From positions 5,217,001 through 5,281,000 of the forward strand of contig JALMGJ010000006.1 in NCBI GenBank assembly GCA_023362775.1: 64,000 nt of DNA, in the 5' to 3' direction. Below are positions 31,938-42,942 of the stretch, one piece after another (within the stretch, counting starts at the first letter, position 1; each line of letters opens with the position of its first letter). This stretch comes from Charina bottae (lineage: Eukaryota; Chordata; Lepidosauria; Squamata; Charinaidae). A program made the position numbers and the translations under genes. Under the pieces are notes generated by a model. The model made no database searches. It was given only the letters and a program-made list of their open reading frames with translations, and was not told the origin of the DNA.

Positions 31938-32279
31938 AATTCTGAGAGTGCCTTGGACTGCAAGAAGATCAAACCAGTCCATCCTCCAGGAAATAAAGCC
32001 AGACTGCTCACTTGAGGGAATGATATTAAAGGCAAAACTGAAGTACTTTGGCCACATAATGAGAAGACAGGATACCCTGGAGAAGAAGCTGATGCTAGGG
32101 AAAGTGGAAGGCAAAAGGAAGAGGGGCTGACCAAGGGCAAGATGGATGGATGATATTCTGGAGGTGACAGACTCAACCATGGGGGAGCTGGGGATGGTGA
32201 CGGCCGACAGGAAGCTCTGGCGTGGGCTGGTCCATGAAATCACGAAGAGTCAGAAACGACTGAACAAATAAACAACAAC
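31938..32279 (+). mobile_element. RTE (second subfamily) 3' fragment
   Basis: Encodes KILRVPWTARRSNQSILQEI through LMLGKVEGKRKRG, then a stop. It ends GACTGAACAAATAAACAAC. A perfect 12-bp duplication ATGGGGACTGAA is at 31926-31937 and 32280-32291. Inserted 19 bp from the poly-A element. Confidence 0.92.
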
Positions 32280-32507
32280 ATGGGGACTGAACCGATAGAT
32301 TGGCATGGGAATGAGGGGGAAAAAAAGGAATGTCCCTGTTGCTGGAATGGAATGTTTGCCCGTCCTTACTTGATTTTGTCTCCTTAGAATGCAAGTTGGG
32401 TGGACATTGCAGCTTTCTCGAACCAGGGCAACAATTGTCTACCTTGCCGGCTGTCTTTGAAGGGTAGAATCAGGTCCTTTCTAACAGAGCCTTTTCTTTC
32501 ATGCAGC

Positions 32508-32590
32508 AGGTATGGAGAAGAGCAACAAGATGATCAAGGAGGTGGAAATGAAGTCTTACAGGGAAAGACCTATGGATGTTGACTCTTGAA
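32508..32590 (+). mobile_element. CR1 LINE remnant
   Basis: TATGGAGAAGAGCAACAAGA, then TGATCAAGGAGGTGGAAATG and AAGTCTTACAGGGAAAGAC match the well-known CR1 3' region. A splice-like CAG lies just upstream, but this is not a host exon. Confidence 0.6.
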
Positions 32591-32687
32591 AAGAAATAAC
32601 TGGGGGGGGGGGCATCAATTAAAAAACACCATATATCAGGACATGTCCTCTGGGAACAGTGGGCTGTTTTAGAGAGCCAGGGAGATG

Positions 32688-33009
32688 TAGTAGTTGTTGT
32701 TCAGTCGTTCAGTCGTGTCCGACTCTTCGTGACCTCATGGACCATAGCACGCCAGGCCTTCCTGTCCTCCACTGCCTCCCGGAGTTTGCTCAAGTTCATG
32801 TTCATTACATTGGTGATGCTCTCTAACCATCTCATCCTCTGCCGTCCCCTTCTCCTTTTGCCTTCAGTCTTTCCCAGCATCAGGGTCTTTTCCAGGGAGT
32901 CCTCTCTTCGCATTAGGTGGCCAAAGTATTTGAGCTTCAGCTTCAGTACCTGTCCTTCCAATGAGCAGTCAGGGTTGATTTCCTTTAGGATTCACTGATT
33001 TGACCTCCG
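32688..33009 (-). mobile_element. BovB 3' fragment (322 bp)
   Basis: Encodes the last 86 residues of ORF2 (VLKLKLKYFGHLMRREDSLE and on to the stop). A perfect 12-bp duplication GCCAGGGAGATG flanks it (32676-32687, 33010-33021). Near-identical to the full-length copy. Confidence 0.93.
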
Positions 33010-33259
33010 GCCAGGGAGATGGCCTTGAAGCAAATATTCAGAAACTGTTATGTTTTAAAAAAAGGCAGAATCATTCTTTAAGTCCTGGGAAGACAGATAT
33101 ATCTTAATATATCAGACTTGCTCCCCCTGACTCCCTTGGGAATTAGAGGGAGGGAAGGAACACTACAGGCAGACTTGCAAGATTTCGTTGCCTTTCTCAA
33201 TAAAGTACCATTCTAGTCTTTTTGTGGAGTTGGTTTTCTGGTCTGGTCTACCTCGTAAA

Positions 33260-33594
33260 AGGGGCCTGGTGGCTCAGTGGGTAAGACGCCAGGCTTGTCG
33301 ATCGGAAGATCGCAAGTTCGGAGGTTCGAATCCCTAGCCCTGCGTGCGGAGTGAGCTCCCGCACTAGCTCCAGCTCTTGCCAACCTAGCAATTCGAAAGC
33401 ATGCAAATGCAAGTAGATGAATAGGTACCACTTCGGTGGGTAGGTAACAGCGTTCCACGTGCGTCATGCCGGCCACATGACCGTGGAAGCGTCTTCGGAC
33501 AATGCTGGCTCTTCGGCTAACAAACGGAGATGAGCACCGGCCCCTAGAGTCGGACACGACTGCACAAATTTGCGGGGGGAACCTTTACCTTTAC
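33260..33594 (+). mobile_element. Sauria SINE (full length, plus)
   Basis: Complete copy from GGGGCCTGGTGGCTCAGTGG to CCTTTACCTTTAC. Perfect 12-bp duplication CTACCTCGTAAA (33248-33259, 33595-33606). Confidence 0.93.
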
Positions 33595-33867
33595 CTACCT
33601 CGTAAAGCTGATAGCTGTCTTCGTGCCGGAGCAAGGAGACTGTAGATTTGCCCTTGGAGAGCTTCTGAGTTTTTCTGCAGCCTTGGGTTCAGGGGTTACT
33701 AAAAGACAGGAGAATTTCTGGAAAAGGACTTTAGGCTCCATGGTTGCAGGGGGCATTACATTATTTCGTTGGAAAGGGAGAGAAAAGGGATGTTAAGCTT
33801 AGCGAGGGAACTTGGCCTCCCCTGGATGTGAATAGAAATCGAAGTAAGAGCTGTTTATTCTCTAGAC

Positions 33868-33975
33868 CAGTGTTTCTCAACCTTTGCAACTTTAAGATGT
33901 GTGGACTTCAATTCCCAGGGAATTCTGGGAATTGAAGTCCACACATCTTAAAGTTGCAAAGGTTGAGAAACACTA
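33868..33975. mobile_element. hAT foldback MITE, copy
   Basis: Near-perfect palindrome, ends CAGTGTTTCTCAACC and inverse. Duplication CTCTAGAC / CTCTAGAT (33860-33867, 33976-33983). Confidence 0.9.
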
Positions 33976-34085
33976 CTCTAGATGATTCTTTGCAGGGTTG
34001 TATTGCAGCTTCTTCCTCTTAGCACTGAGATGGTGATGGTTCTCTGTTGTGATGGTTTTAAAGAGTGTTCTATTGTTATGTATTT

Positions 34086-34375
34086 CAGAGCTTTCCAAAC
34101 TGTGTGTCCCGACATGTTAGTGTGTCAGCTGCAGTGTCTGGGTGTGTCGCAGCTGCTGCTGCCTCCGAGTCCTGCCAGGATTCCGCGCAGGTCCTAGTGC
34201 CTGCCTTGTGCCTTGCTGCCTCCAAACCTGCTGTGATTCCACACAGGTCCTAGTGCCTGCCTTGTGCCCTGCTGTAAGAGTGTGTCGCGAAATCATGCCC
34301 TGCTGTATGAGTGTGTCGCGAAATGATGCATGTCTAAAAAGTGTGTCACCAACATGAAAAGTTTGGAAAGCTCTG
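34086..34375 (-). mobile_element. Minisatellite hAT, copy 3 (2 units, shortest)
   Basis: Inverse orientation. Duplication ATGTATTT / ATGTATTA (34078-34085, 34376-34383). Only two repeat units remain, plus a duplicated GTGTGTCGCGAAAT piece near the right end. Confidence 0.9.
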
Positions 34376-34596
34376 ATGTATTACCTTGACAGCTTTGTAC
34401 TGGAATGATCTTTTGCTTTATGTCAGCTGTGACAAACATGAACTGCTAATTGATTTTTTATTACGTTTTGGATCTCTTCCTTCATGAGGGGCAGGGGGCA
34501 TTCATTCTTCCTACTGTTTCCTTATTTGATTTGAGGGAAATAGATTAAGTTGGCCTAGGAAAATATTACCGGTCCCAGACTAACTCAATTTCCCCT

Positions 34597-37130
34597 GTTG
34601 TTGTTGTTTATTCGTTCAGTCGTTTCCGACTCTTCGTGACTTCATGGACCAGTCCACGCCAGAGCCCTCTGTCGGCCGTCACCATCCCCAGCTCCCCAAT
34701 GGTTGAGTCCGTCACCTCCAGAATACCATCCATCCATCTTGCCCTTGGTCGGCCCCTCTTCCTTTTGCCTTCCACTTTTCCTAGCATCAGCTTCTTCTCC
34801 AGGGTATCCTGTCTTCTCATTATGTGGCCAAAGTACTTCAGTTTTGCCTTTAATATCATTCCCTCAAGTGAGCAGTCTGGCTTGATTTCCTGGAGTATGG
34901 ACTGGTTTGATCTTCTTGCAGTCCAAGGCACTCTCAGAATTTTCCTCCAACACCACAGTTCAAAAGCATCTATCTTCCTTCGCTCAGCCTTCCTTATGGT
35001 CCAGCTCTCACAGCCATAGGTTACTACAGGGAATACCATTGCTTTAACTATGCGGACCTTTGTTGTCAGTGCGATGTCTCTGCTCTTAACTATTTTATCA
35101 AGATTTGCCATTGCTCTCCTCCCAAGAAGTAGACGTCTTCTGATTTCCTGGCTGCAGTCAGCGTCTGCAGTAATCTTTGCGCCTAGAAATACAAAGTCTG
35201 TCACTGCCTCCACTTTTTCTCCCTCTATTTGCCAGTCATCAATCAAGCTCGTTGCCATAATCTTGGTTTTTTTGAGGTTTAACTGCAACCCAGCTTTTGC
35301 ACTTTCTTCTTTCACCTTCGTCATAAGGCTCCTCAACTCGTCCTCACTTTCAGCCATCAAAGTGGTATCATCTGCATATCTGAGATTGTTAATGTTTCTT
35401 CCAGCGATTTTAACTCCAGCCTTGGATTCCTCAAGCCCAGCATGTCGCATGATGTGTTCTGCGTACAGGTTGAATAGGTAGGGTGAGAGTATACAACCCT
35501 GCCGTACTCCTTTCCCAATCTTAAACCAGTCCGTTGTTCCGTGCTCTGTTCTTACCGTTGCTACTTGGTCGTTATACAGATTCCTCAGGAGGCAGACAAG
35601 ATGACTTGGTATCCCCATACCACCAAGAACTTGCCACAATTTGTTATGATCCACACAGTCAAAGGCTTTAGAATAGTCAATAAAACAGAAATAGATGTTT
35701 TTCTGAAATTCCCTGGCTTTCTCCATTATCCAGCGGATATTGGCAACTTGGTCTCTAGTTCCTCTGCCTTTTCTAAACCCAGCTTGTACATCTGGCAATT
35801 CTCGCTCCATGAATTGCTGGAGTCTACCTTGCAAGATCTTGAGCATTACCTTACTGGCATGTGAAATAAGTGCCACTGTTCGATAGTTTGAACATTCTTT
35901 AGTGCTTCCCTTTTTTGGTATGGGGATATAAGTTGATTTTTTCCAATCTGATGGCCATTCTTGTGTTTTCCAAATTTGCTGGCATATGGCATGCATCACC
36001 TTGACAGCATCATCTTGCAAGATTTTAAACAGTTCAGCTGGGATACCATCGTCTCCTGCTGCCTTGTTATCAGCAATGCTTCTTAAGGCCCATTCAACCT
36101 CACTCTTCAGGATGTCTGGCTCTAACTCACTGACCACACCGTCAAAGCTATCTCCAATATTATTATCCTTCCTATACAGATCTTCCGTATATTCTTGCCA
36201 CCTTTTCTTGATCTCTTCTGCTTCTGTTAGGTCCTTACCATCTTTGTTTTTGATCATACCCATTTTTGCCTGGAATTTACCTCCGATGTTTCTAATTTTC
36301 TGGAAGAGGTCTCTTGTCCTTCCTATTCTATTGTCTTCTTCCACTTCTGCACATTGCTTGTTTAAAAATAATTCCTTATCTCTTCTGGCTAACCTCTGGA
36401 ATTTTGCATTTAATTGGGCATATCTCCCCCTATCACTGTTGCCTTTTGCTTTCCTTCTTTCTTGGGCTACTTCCAGTGTCTCAGCAGAGAGCCATCTTGC
36501 CTTCTTGGTTTTCTTTTTCTTTGGGACGTTTTTTGTTGCCGCCTCCTGAACAATGTTGCGAACTTCTGTCCATAATTCTTCTGGGACCCTATCTACTAAA
36601 TCTAGTCCCTTAAATCTATTCTTCACCTCCACTGCATATTCCTTAGGAATATTAGTGAGCTCATATCTAACTGATCTGTGGGTCTTCCCTCTTCTCTTTA
36701 GTCTGATTCTAAATTTTGCAATAAGAAGTTCGTGATCTGAACTACAGTCAGCTCCAGGTCTTGTTTTTACCGACTGTATAGATGTCCGCCACCTTTGGCT
36801 GCAAAGGATGTAGTCAATCTGATTTCGGTGTCGACCATCTGGTGAAGTCCATGTATAAAGTCGTCTTTTAGGTTGTTGGAAGAGAGTGTTTGTTATGCAC
36901 AGTGAGTTGTCTTGGCAAAATTCTATCAGCCTATGTCCTGCTTCATTTTGTTCTCCCAGACCATGCTTGCCTGTAATTCCAGGTGTCGTCTGACTACCCA
37001 CCTTAGCATTCCAGTCTCCTGTAATGAAAATAACATCTCTTTTTGGCGTATTATCTAGTAGGTGCTGCAGATCCTCATAGAACTGATCTACTTCTGCTTC
37101 TTCAGCATCTGTGGTTGGGGCGTATATTTG
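34597..37130 (-). mobile_element. Long 5'-truncated RTE LINE, second subfamily
   Basis: 2.5-kb minus-strand insertion between a 10-bp duplication AATTTCCCCT (34587-34596, 37131-37140). The 3' end has GACTGAACGAATAAACAACA; the 5' end is cut inside the endonuclease domain. Same subfamily as copies at 9739, 10206 and 31938; clearly related to, but distinct from, BovB at 22751. Confidence 0.93.
34608..37130 (-). CDS. RTE ORF2, truncated endonuclease plus complete reverse transcriptase
   Basis: An uninterrupted frame of about 840 codons inside the element (the frame runs to 37157 in flanking DNA). It starts at IQIYAPTTDAEEAEVDQFYE, equivalent to BovB residue about 189, so the first half of the endonuclease is missing. 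It keeps GDWNAKVGSQ, the SSDHELLIAKF box, FIDYSKAFDCVDH, GVRQGCILSP, YADD and the C-terminus VTKSRKRLNE. Differences from BovB run through the whole length, e.g. SWQIEGEEMEAVTDFIFLGS against DWQIEGEKVEAVTDFVFLGA. Truncation removes the promoter and target-nicking core, so it cannot jump alone. The open frame indicates recent insertion. Confidence 0.9.
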   Translation of the reverse strand, partial: QIYAPTTDAEEAEVDQFYEDLQHLLDNTPKRDVIFITGDWNAKVGSQTTPGITGKHGLGEQNEAGHRLIEFCQDNSLCITNTLFQQPKRRLYTWTSPDGRHRNQIDYILCSQRWRTSIQSVKTRPGADCSSDHELLIAKFRIRLKRRGKTHRSVRYELTNIPKEYAVEVKNRFKGLDLVDRVPEELWTEVRNIVQEAATKNVPKKKKTKKARWLSAETLEVAQERRKAKGNSDRGRYAQLNAKFQRLARRDKELFLNKQCAEVEEDNRIGRTRDLFQKIRNIGGKFQAKMGMIKNKDGKDLTEAEEIKKRWQEYTEDLYRKDNNIGDSFDGVVSELEPDILKSEVEWALRSIADNKAAGDDGIPAELFKILQDDAVKVMHAICQQIWKTQEWPSDWKKSTYIPIPKKGSTKECSNYRTVALISHASKVMLKILQGRLQQFMERELPDVQAGFRKGRGTRDQVANIRWIMEKAREFQKNIYFCFIDYSKAFDCVDHNKLWQVLGGMGIPSHLVCLLRNLYNDQVATVRTEHGTTDWFKIGKGVRQGCILSPYLFNLYAEHIMRHAGLEESKAGVKIAGRNINNLRYADDTTLMAESEDELRSLMTKVKEESAKAGLQLNLKKTKIMATSLIDDWQIEGEKVEAVTDFVFLGAKITADADCSQEIRRRLLLGRRAMANLDKIVKSRDIALTTKVRIVKAMVFPVVTYGCESWTIRKAERRKIDAFELWCWRKILRVPWTARRSNQSILQEIKPDCSLEGMILKAKLKYFGHIMRRQDTLEKKLMLGKVEGKRKRGRPRARWMDGILEVTDSTIGELGMVTADRGLWRGLVHEVTKSRKRLNE

Positions 37131-37140
37131 AATTTCCCCT

Positions 37141-38670
37141 ACCCTATTTATTTTCAACGTCCCTTTCCATCAGATGATGGGTGAAGTCCGAACGAGACTA
37201 GGGAATGGGGTGGCATTTACCTTGAGTTCTAAAAATTGGGTAGGCTTTAAGGCAGATTGAGCTAGGAAATCAAATTGTTCCACACTGTTCTACAGAAAAC
37301 CTTGTTAAATATTTCCTTGATCTCCAATAAATTAGTTCCCCCATCTGAGAAAGAGTAGACATTGGGAAGTAGATGAGACAATGTCTTCATCAGAAGACCT
37401 TTGACCTGGTGGCCTTTGCTTGCACATCTCTTGTTGCCAAGCTGAGTTTAAAAGGTTGCGTTTCTTCTCCAGAGATAAATTAATGATTTTTTCATGAACA
37501 CACAGGTGAACATTCATAATGTTCAAGCAGCTAAGGGACATGAGATGGGCTAATAGTTTTTGTGCAAGTCACACATAATTACCTTCATGGACGAGATCTT
37601 TGATCTGTTCTACCGATTCATCACATCTCTTTTATTTGTACTTTATTTTCCTCCTTTAAAACAAGCTAAGAACAAAACGGAAGCGAAGTAAACATTTGCT
37701 GGCAGCTGATGGCGAAGGGAAGAAAGGTGTTATGGAGAAAATTACTTACTCTGGTCTCTTAGAATTGTTATCATATTAAACTCCTGTTTTGCAGGTGTAA
37801 GTATTTTCCGATCAGTTGGATATCTTTCTTCTGGACAGTGAAATTGCTATTCTCTCGCAGGGTATAAATTACCTGTCAGAGCCTTTTAGGTAGTTTCAAG
37901 CTGGTTAGTCCAGAGACAGGAGTGCGAGGGAAGGCTGAATGGTTCAGCTTTCAGAAAGGGGGAGAGAGACACAGTAGAGTTTTCTTTGATAATTTAGAGC
38001 CAGTGGTTTTCTGTCATAATGTTATTTTCCTCTATCTCCTTGACAGCCCATCGGAAATCAGGAGACCACTGGATTAAAGCTGTGCTGAACTGCATTGCAA
38101 TTTCCCCAAAATCTGTCTTTTTCCCCGTGAAAGAGGATTCTGTTTTTCTGCCTGATTGTCAGGGAGCTTGAGAATTTCTTTCGAATTTCTTTTGGTGATT
38201 TGATTATTGGAAGAAGAGAAGAATGTTGCTTTCTGTCACCCATCATGTTGAAACCTCTCAGACTGTCCACATTTTGCAATCTGAAAATGTCCAAAGGGAC
38301 AATCCCCTCATATTTAGATGAAGGAGTCAAAACTAGAGCACCAGCAGACTGTTGAAGAGATGGTGTAATGAAAGACAGGATAATCACACACCTCTGGCCA
38401 CCTCATAATTAAATAAGTGCAGGAGAACCACACGTTACCCATGAAGATTCCTCCCCATTCCATTTCTCCTTTGCAAGAAAGTTTGGATGCCAAACTCTTG
38501 CATTAAATTAGAGGAGAACTGATAGAAGTTAATGGGACAAGATTATTCTGCACAGTGTTAGTCTGAGTCAGGAATGGTCTTAGTCAAAGGGAACTTGGTG
38601 TCCAAGTTGAGCTAAACTGGTTCTTAACTTCTACTTGGAGTGTTCCAAGGTGGACAAAGCAAACTCTGAA
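37141..38670. other. Unassigned stretch
   Basis: No repeat family recognised. Frames at 37332-37541 and 38058-38387 (minus) are unsupported. Confidence 0.4.
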
Positions 38671-38671
38671 T

Positions 38672-39240
38672 TGTGGAGTCCTTGGTGCTCTCTGAGCCTT
38701 GTTGTTTTCTTGCAGACATTTCATTGCCAAGCTAGGCAACATCTTCAGTGCGAAAAGGGAGTGGGACTTGCTCTCTGTTTATATACCATGGCTTGTCCTG
38801 CTTGTGTTGGTGGAGGTGTTGTTCTCTCCTTAGGAGTTCCTTGATTGGGCTATTGTTTGCTGCTTGGTTGATTGACTGAGTTAATAGTTCCTTGATTAGG
38901 GTCTATTGTGCTGTTTGATTGTTCCTCTGGTGCTAATCCTGGTGTTAATCTTTGCATATCTGGGTGATGATTGCTGGCAAGGAGGTGTTCTGGTCTTCTG
39001 GCTTTTCTATTGTCTCTTATGAATGGTATGTAAATGTTGTTTACCTCTATGTGTCTGTTGATGGCTGCTTTGTCTGAATATTATTTGTCTGGTTTTTTTA
39101 GGTTTTCCAAAAGGATAATTATTTCAGAATGGAAATCAGAATGTGGAGTCCTTGCTGCTCTCTGAGCTTGGTTGTTTGCTTGCAAGCTCAGAGAGCCCCA
39201 AGGACTACACAGTTCAACCCTGAGCTACATATATTCTCTT
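38672..39240 (-). mobile_element. Penelope-like element, 3' part, copy A
   Basis: Matches 58714-59331 over several hundred bases. Minus reading at about 39000-39085 holds the Penelope-like C-terminal words SDKAAINRHIEVNNIYIPFI (decayed). A hammerhead-like core follows (38706-38757), then a terminal block GCTCTCTGAGCC that recurs inverted at 39180-39211. The terminus TTCAACCCTGAGCTAC is shared with copy B. Confidence 0.65.
38706..38757 (-). ncRNA. Hammerhead-like ribozyme motif, copy A
   Basis: Minus strand: CTGAAGA, one unpaired U, six-pair stem II (GTTGCC with GGCAAT, loop TAGCTT), GAAAT, then GTC. Helix III is only two pairs, as described for hammerheads of Penelope-like elements. Outer stem: TTTTCGCA against TGCAAGAAAA, seven pairs with one mismatch. 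The GAAAC to GAAAT change leaves a G-U wobble, so activity is doubtful. Confidence 0.5.
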
Positions 39241-40680
39241 CTATGGGAATCACAGTGCTTAGAATTTAAGGGGTGGTTCAGTTCACAATTATTTCCCTCT
39301 TGTATTCTGTCAGGTTCATTTTTCCTTTTCCCACCAACACATAGGTGTCCTGTTCAAGGTAGTGCAACCAGCAGAACATAGTCAAGGGAGTCAAGATCAA
39401 GGCAAAAGAGGCCTTTAGAGTAGAAGAAAGGTCACAAGAGTAGTCCAAATCCTAGCCAGGAATTAAAATAACAGAGGAGACCATATAAATCTGGAGGATC
39501 AGCTGTAGGGCACTCACAGTCAAGGGACAAGCTAAGATTCAGTAGTTTGGGAGAAGGAGTTGAGTAGAATCCTGGATAAACAAGCAGAAAGAGAGATTGA
39601 AACCAATGTGGTTTCCATCATTCTCCTTGCTTCTATAGTGGGAGTGATGGGACCCACTGGGATACTGTTGCTGTTCCTTAGACTGTAATGTAACACAGGT
39701 CTCCCAAATAGTTGTCACTGACTCCTAAGGATGCTCTTCTTCTGAAGGAGCCTAGTCATAGCCTCAACCCCCTGCATCATTTCATTCACAGGGCCTCAAC
39801 CTGGTAGCAGTGACACGCTCAGAAGCGCAAAGTCGCAAAGTTGGCTCAGAATCAGAGTTGGAAAAGTTGGAAAAGCCCAACTCTGCCCCAGCTCCATATT
39901 AAAGTCTGATTTTTTAAGGATGTGGACCATTTATTGCATGTGTTTTCTCCTGCTCCACTACAGCCTTGAACAGAAGGTAGAGATTGCTTTGAAGGCCATG
40001 ATCCAGTTCCATTATCAAATGGAATTATGTTGCTAGAAGTCCTGAGAACCTCATGTACACCTTGAAAGAGGAATGTGATAGAATTAGCATCAGTAGAAGT
40101 TTGACTCACAACTGAGTGCAGTGTTACTCCTCAGAATGAAATACAGTTGAAATTACATGGTTGTGGCACCTCTTCTCATCCACGGTGAAAGAGCTGGTGA
40201 ATCCCATTCAGTTTGGAAGGTCCCGAGTTTCTTTAAATGTGTTCTAGGGGATACATTGGGTAACAAACAAACAAACAAATCTTTATTACGGTCATAGACC
40301 AGCATATACATTGGGTATTTACTAGATATGAACATGTGCGCATATGTCTTTGCAATCCATGCTGATTACAGCATCAAAGAGTAATAATCCTGTATAATGG
40401 CCTGTACAAGGGATCAACCCTGGTTTGAAGACTTCTATCCTAGTTGTTGGTTTCCGCCAACATCCAGTTCAGTTTCAACTGCCACTAAAAGGCTTTGTAG
40501 CCAAACTGTCATGAACCGTTCAGTGTCTCCATCAAAGTAATTGAAGATAAAGCCAAGTAAATAATTTTACAGTGCTTTCTCTTTTATCTGGGAGATAATC
40601 TCTACCATCTGAACACAGTAAGCTGGAGCTTAATGATAAATGCCAAAAACTGTGTGACCAGCATGAGATTTCTAGCATTT
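39241..40680. other. Unassigned stretch
   Basis: A CAAACAAATCTTTATTACGG segment at about 40264 resembles the 3' end of some LINE on the minus strand. Nothing else is recognised. Confidence 0.35.
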
Positions 40681-40689
40681 AGAAACATC

Positions 40690-40760
40690 CAATTTATTTA
40701 TTTATTTATTTATGTTTCGACTTCTATCACCGCACCATCTCCCCCAAGGGGACTCTTTAA
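40690..40760 (-). mobile_element. L2-like tail fragment
   Basis: TTATTTATTTATTTATTTAT then CTATCACCGCACCATCTCCC, the inverse of an L2-like 3' end. Confidence 0.6.
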
Positions 40761-40889
40761 ATTTAAATATCTTGTTCGGCTAATCCAGCTGTCAGGCGTG
40801 AAGGCTGAAATTTAAAGGAGTTGCAATCCTGTACCTCTGGAGGGCACCAAGTTGGGAATGACTCTCCAATGAAAAAGGAAAGCTTTTTG

Positions 40890-41031
40890 ATGTATTGTCG
40901 AAGGCTTTCACGGCCGGAGTTCGATGGCTGTTGTGGGTCTTCCGGGCTGTGTGGCCGTGTTCTGGAAGTTGTGGAAGAACCACAACTTCCAGAACACGGC
41001 CACACAGCCCGGAAGACCCACAACAGCCATT
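40890..41031 (+). mobile_element. Foldback element with perfect 51-bp arms
   Basis: Arms 40924-40974 and 40980-41030 are exact inverted copies around a 5-base loop; a unique 34-bp piece with AGGCTTTCACGGCCGG lies on the left. A perfect 12-bp duplication GAAAGCTTTTTG flanks it (40878-40889, 41032-41043). The layout (one-sided tail plus inverted partial copy) parallels the elements at 2174 and 58714, so I infer a Penelope-like terminal insertion. Confidence 0.75.
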
Positions 41032-41207
41032 GAAAGCTTTTTGGATTGGCAAAGCTCACAGTAAGCCTTAGCTATAGACTCATTGGGTGGATATTGAAAA
41101 ATTGCTCTTCATTGGTAGTCTCCCTCAAGATGAGCTCATCTCCTGGTGACAAGAAATAGACGTTGTTGGTACTGTTTTCTTCAGGGAACATGCTTTGGCT
41201 TCCCACC

Positions 41208-41520
41208 CTAGCCTATATGGGTTGACCCTGCTTAGCTTTCTGGCGGATCAGCAAGGTTCTCTAGATACTAGCACCTAGCTGGTGAAAGATGAAGATGTCA
41301 TTGAGTCAAACTCAACTCCTGGAGACTTTGTGGACATCTTCATGTGGTTTTCTTGGCAACAGAAGTGAGTTGCCATTGCCTTCTTTTGAGGACTTGGCTC
41401 AATTCCCAATCTAGCCATCAGCTGTGGAATTTCTTGGTGATTTCCCATCCATATACTGACCGGGTCTCCTCTGCTTAGCTTTCTGAGATGAGCCCAAAGT
41501 CCTCTAGATGCTGCCATCAG
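41208..41520 (-). mobile_element. 5S rRNA-derived SINE, minus, with a second 5S-like piece
   Basis: Minus strand 41275-41520: AGAAAGCTAAGCAGAGGAGA, ATATGGATGGGAAATCACCA (5S-like), then a tail with GTTGCCAAGAAAACCAC related to BovB. A separate fragment at 41215-41255 also carries GAAAGCTAAGCAGGGTC, so two copies lie in tandem. Confidence 0.7.
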
Positions 41521-42284
41521 CTGTGTTAAAGTGGGTTAACTCACCACATTGTTTAGGTGGTTGGAGCAAAAGATGCTTTAATTACATGTTCTGATTTTTT
41601 AAAAAAACAACAACAGCTATATGCAGTACATTTTTGTTTCACTACATAAACATGAAATCATAATGTTTAGGGCAAAAGTGGGCACTATAGAGTATTTCAC
41701 CTGGAACAAAATCTGCATCAGACTGGAAGCTTGCGTGGGCTAAAAGTTCAAAGAGCTCTGGGTGAGGTCAAGAGACCTTGGAGGAGGAGTATCAGTGCGC
41801 TGTTTCTCTCCAAGCATCATGTGCTCTGGATGCGCTTCTCACCCTTGTGTTTCTATTTGCTTTCTACTCTGTTACCTAAGACTGCTTTCCAACACATGGA
41901 AGTTTCTGCCTTCCCCAGCAATATTTCCAGAATCTGGAACCAGCAGTTTAGCAAGAGGACTGTAGAGTTAGTGGCGGTGAAGATTGGGGTAATTAACATC
42001 CTCTCTCCTTGCATTTTCATGTCACCTTCTGTGACTCCCTGACTCCTTGTCCTTCTCCTGTGGATTGTCAGCAGGGGAAGAGAAGCACCAGCTGGACAAG
42101 AAGAATAATCTTGTCATATAATATATTGCTCAACCTCCATTTTTTCGAAGACTGGCAGACAAATTAATTTGGGCAGCAATGGAGAACCACACAGAAGATC
42201 ACTTCTATTGTAAGCTCCTTTTTTCTACTAGCTGCTGAAGAAAAAACACTTTATTCCCCCCTGCCTCTTCTCTATACACTTGTC
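41521..42284. other. Unassigned stretch
   Basis: A 103-codon plus frame (41731-42042) has no recognisable domain. No repeat seen. Confidence 0.4.
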
Positions 42285-42780
42285 AGTTGGCTATGTTCAC
42301 ACAACATGCTTAACCAGGTAGGTTGAAGTCCTGGCAGGTACATTTCCACAACATGCTGAGTTTGGCTAGAGCTAAGCTTGGATCTGGGGGGCTGCTGATG
42401 GCTCCATGGGTCGTGTGGGCTCATCCAACTTGGTTATGGCTCATAATATTGGTCAAACCCAGAAAACAGGTTAAATCAGGAAATGGGTTAAGATTGTGGT
42501 GTGAATGCAGCCATCTCATTTTTCCTGGACAGAGAGTTTGTTGCATTGTGTGGAGCCATGGCTGCACCTTGTTCTGCCAGGATGCTAAACCATGTTTTGT
42601 TTAATCATGATTCATTCCATCAGCTACAATTTGCCAATTTCACACATCACACCAAACCATAGGCCATGCTTTGTAAATCACCATGCCTGGTGTTATACAG
42701 CAGGCTACGTCAAAACCAAATAAGCTATGTTATGCTTTAGCATGATGTCTGAAGCAGGCTATAATATTAGTTGAGGCTCA
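42285..42780. repeat. Uncharacterised dispersed repeat, copy
   Basis: GGCTATGTTCACACAACATG at the left and GTGGTGTGAATGCAGCCAT near 42510, in rough inverse arrangement, as in the 26032 copy. Further similar words run to 42780. Confidence 0.4.
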
Positions 42781-42906
42781 TGCTTACATTGGTCACAGTT
42801 AAAAGGAAGGTTGAGGAGAGCTGGCTATGATCCCTGTATATCTAGCTACTTTGTTTTTGCAGGTTAAACTGCAAAGTTCTAACTAGGCTTCTGGTTGTGG
42901 ACAGGT

Positions 42907-42911
42907 TTATT

Positions 42912-42942
<31 letters not shown>

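Noticed and set aside
32480..32580. Spliced exon after TTTTCTTTCATGCAG
   Set aside because: The putative exon is a CR1 remnant recognised from its GAAGAGCAACAAGATGATCA-type sequence.
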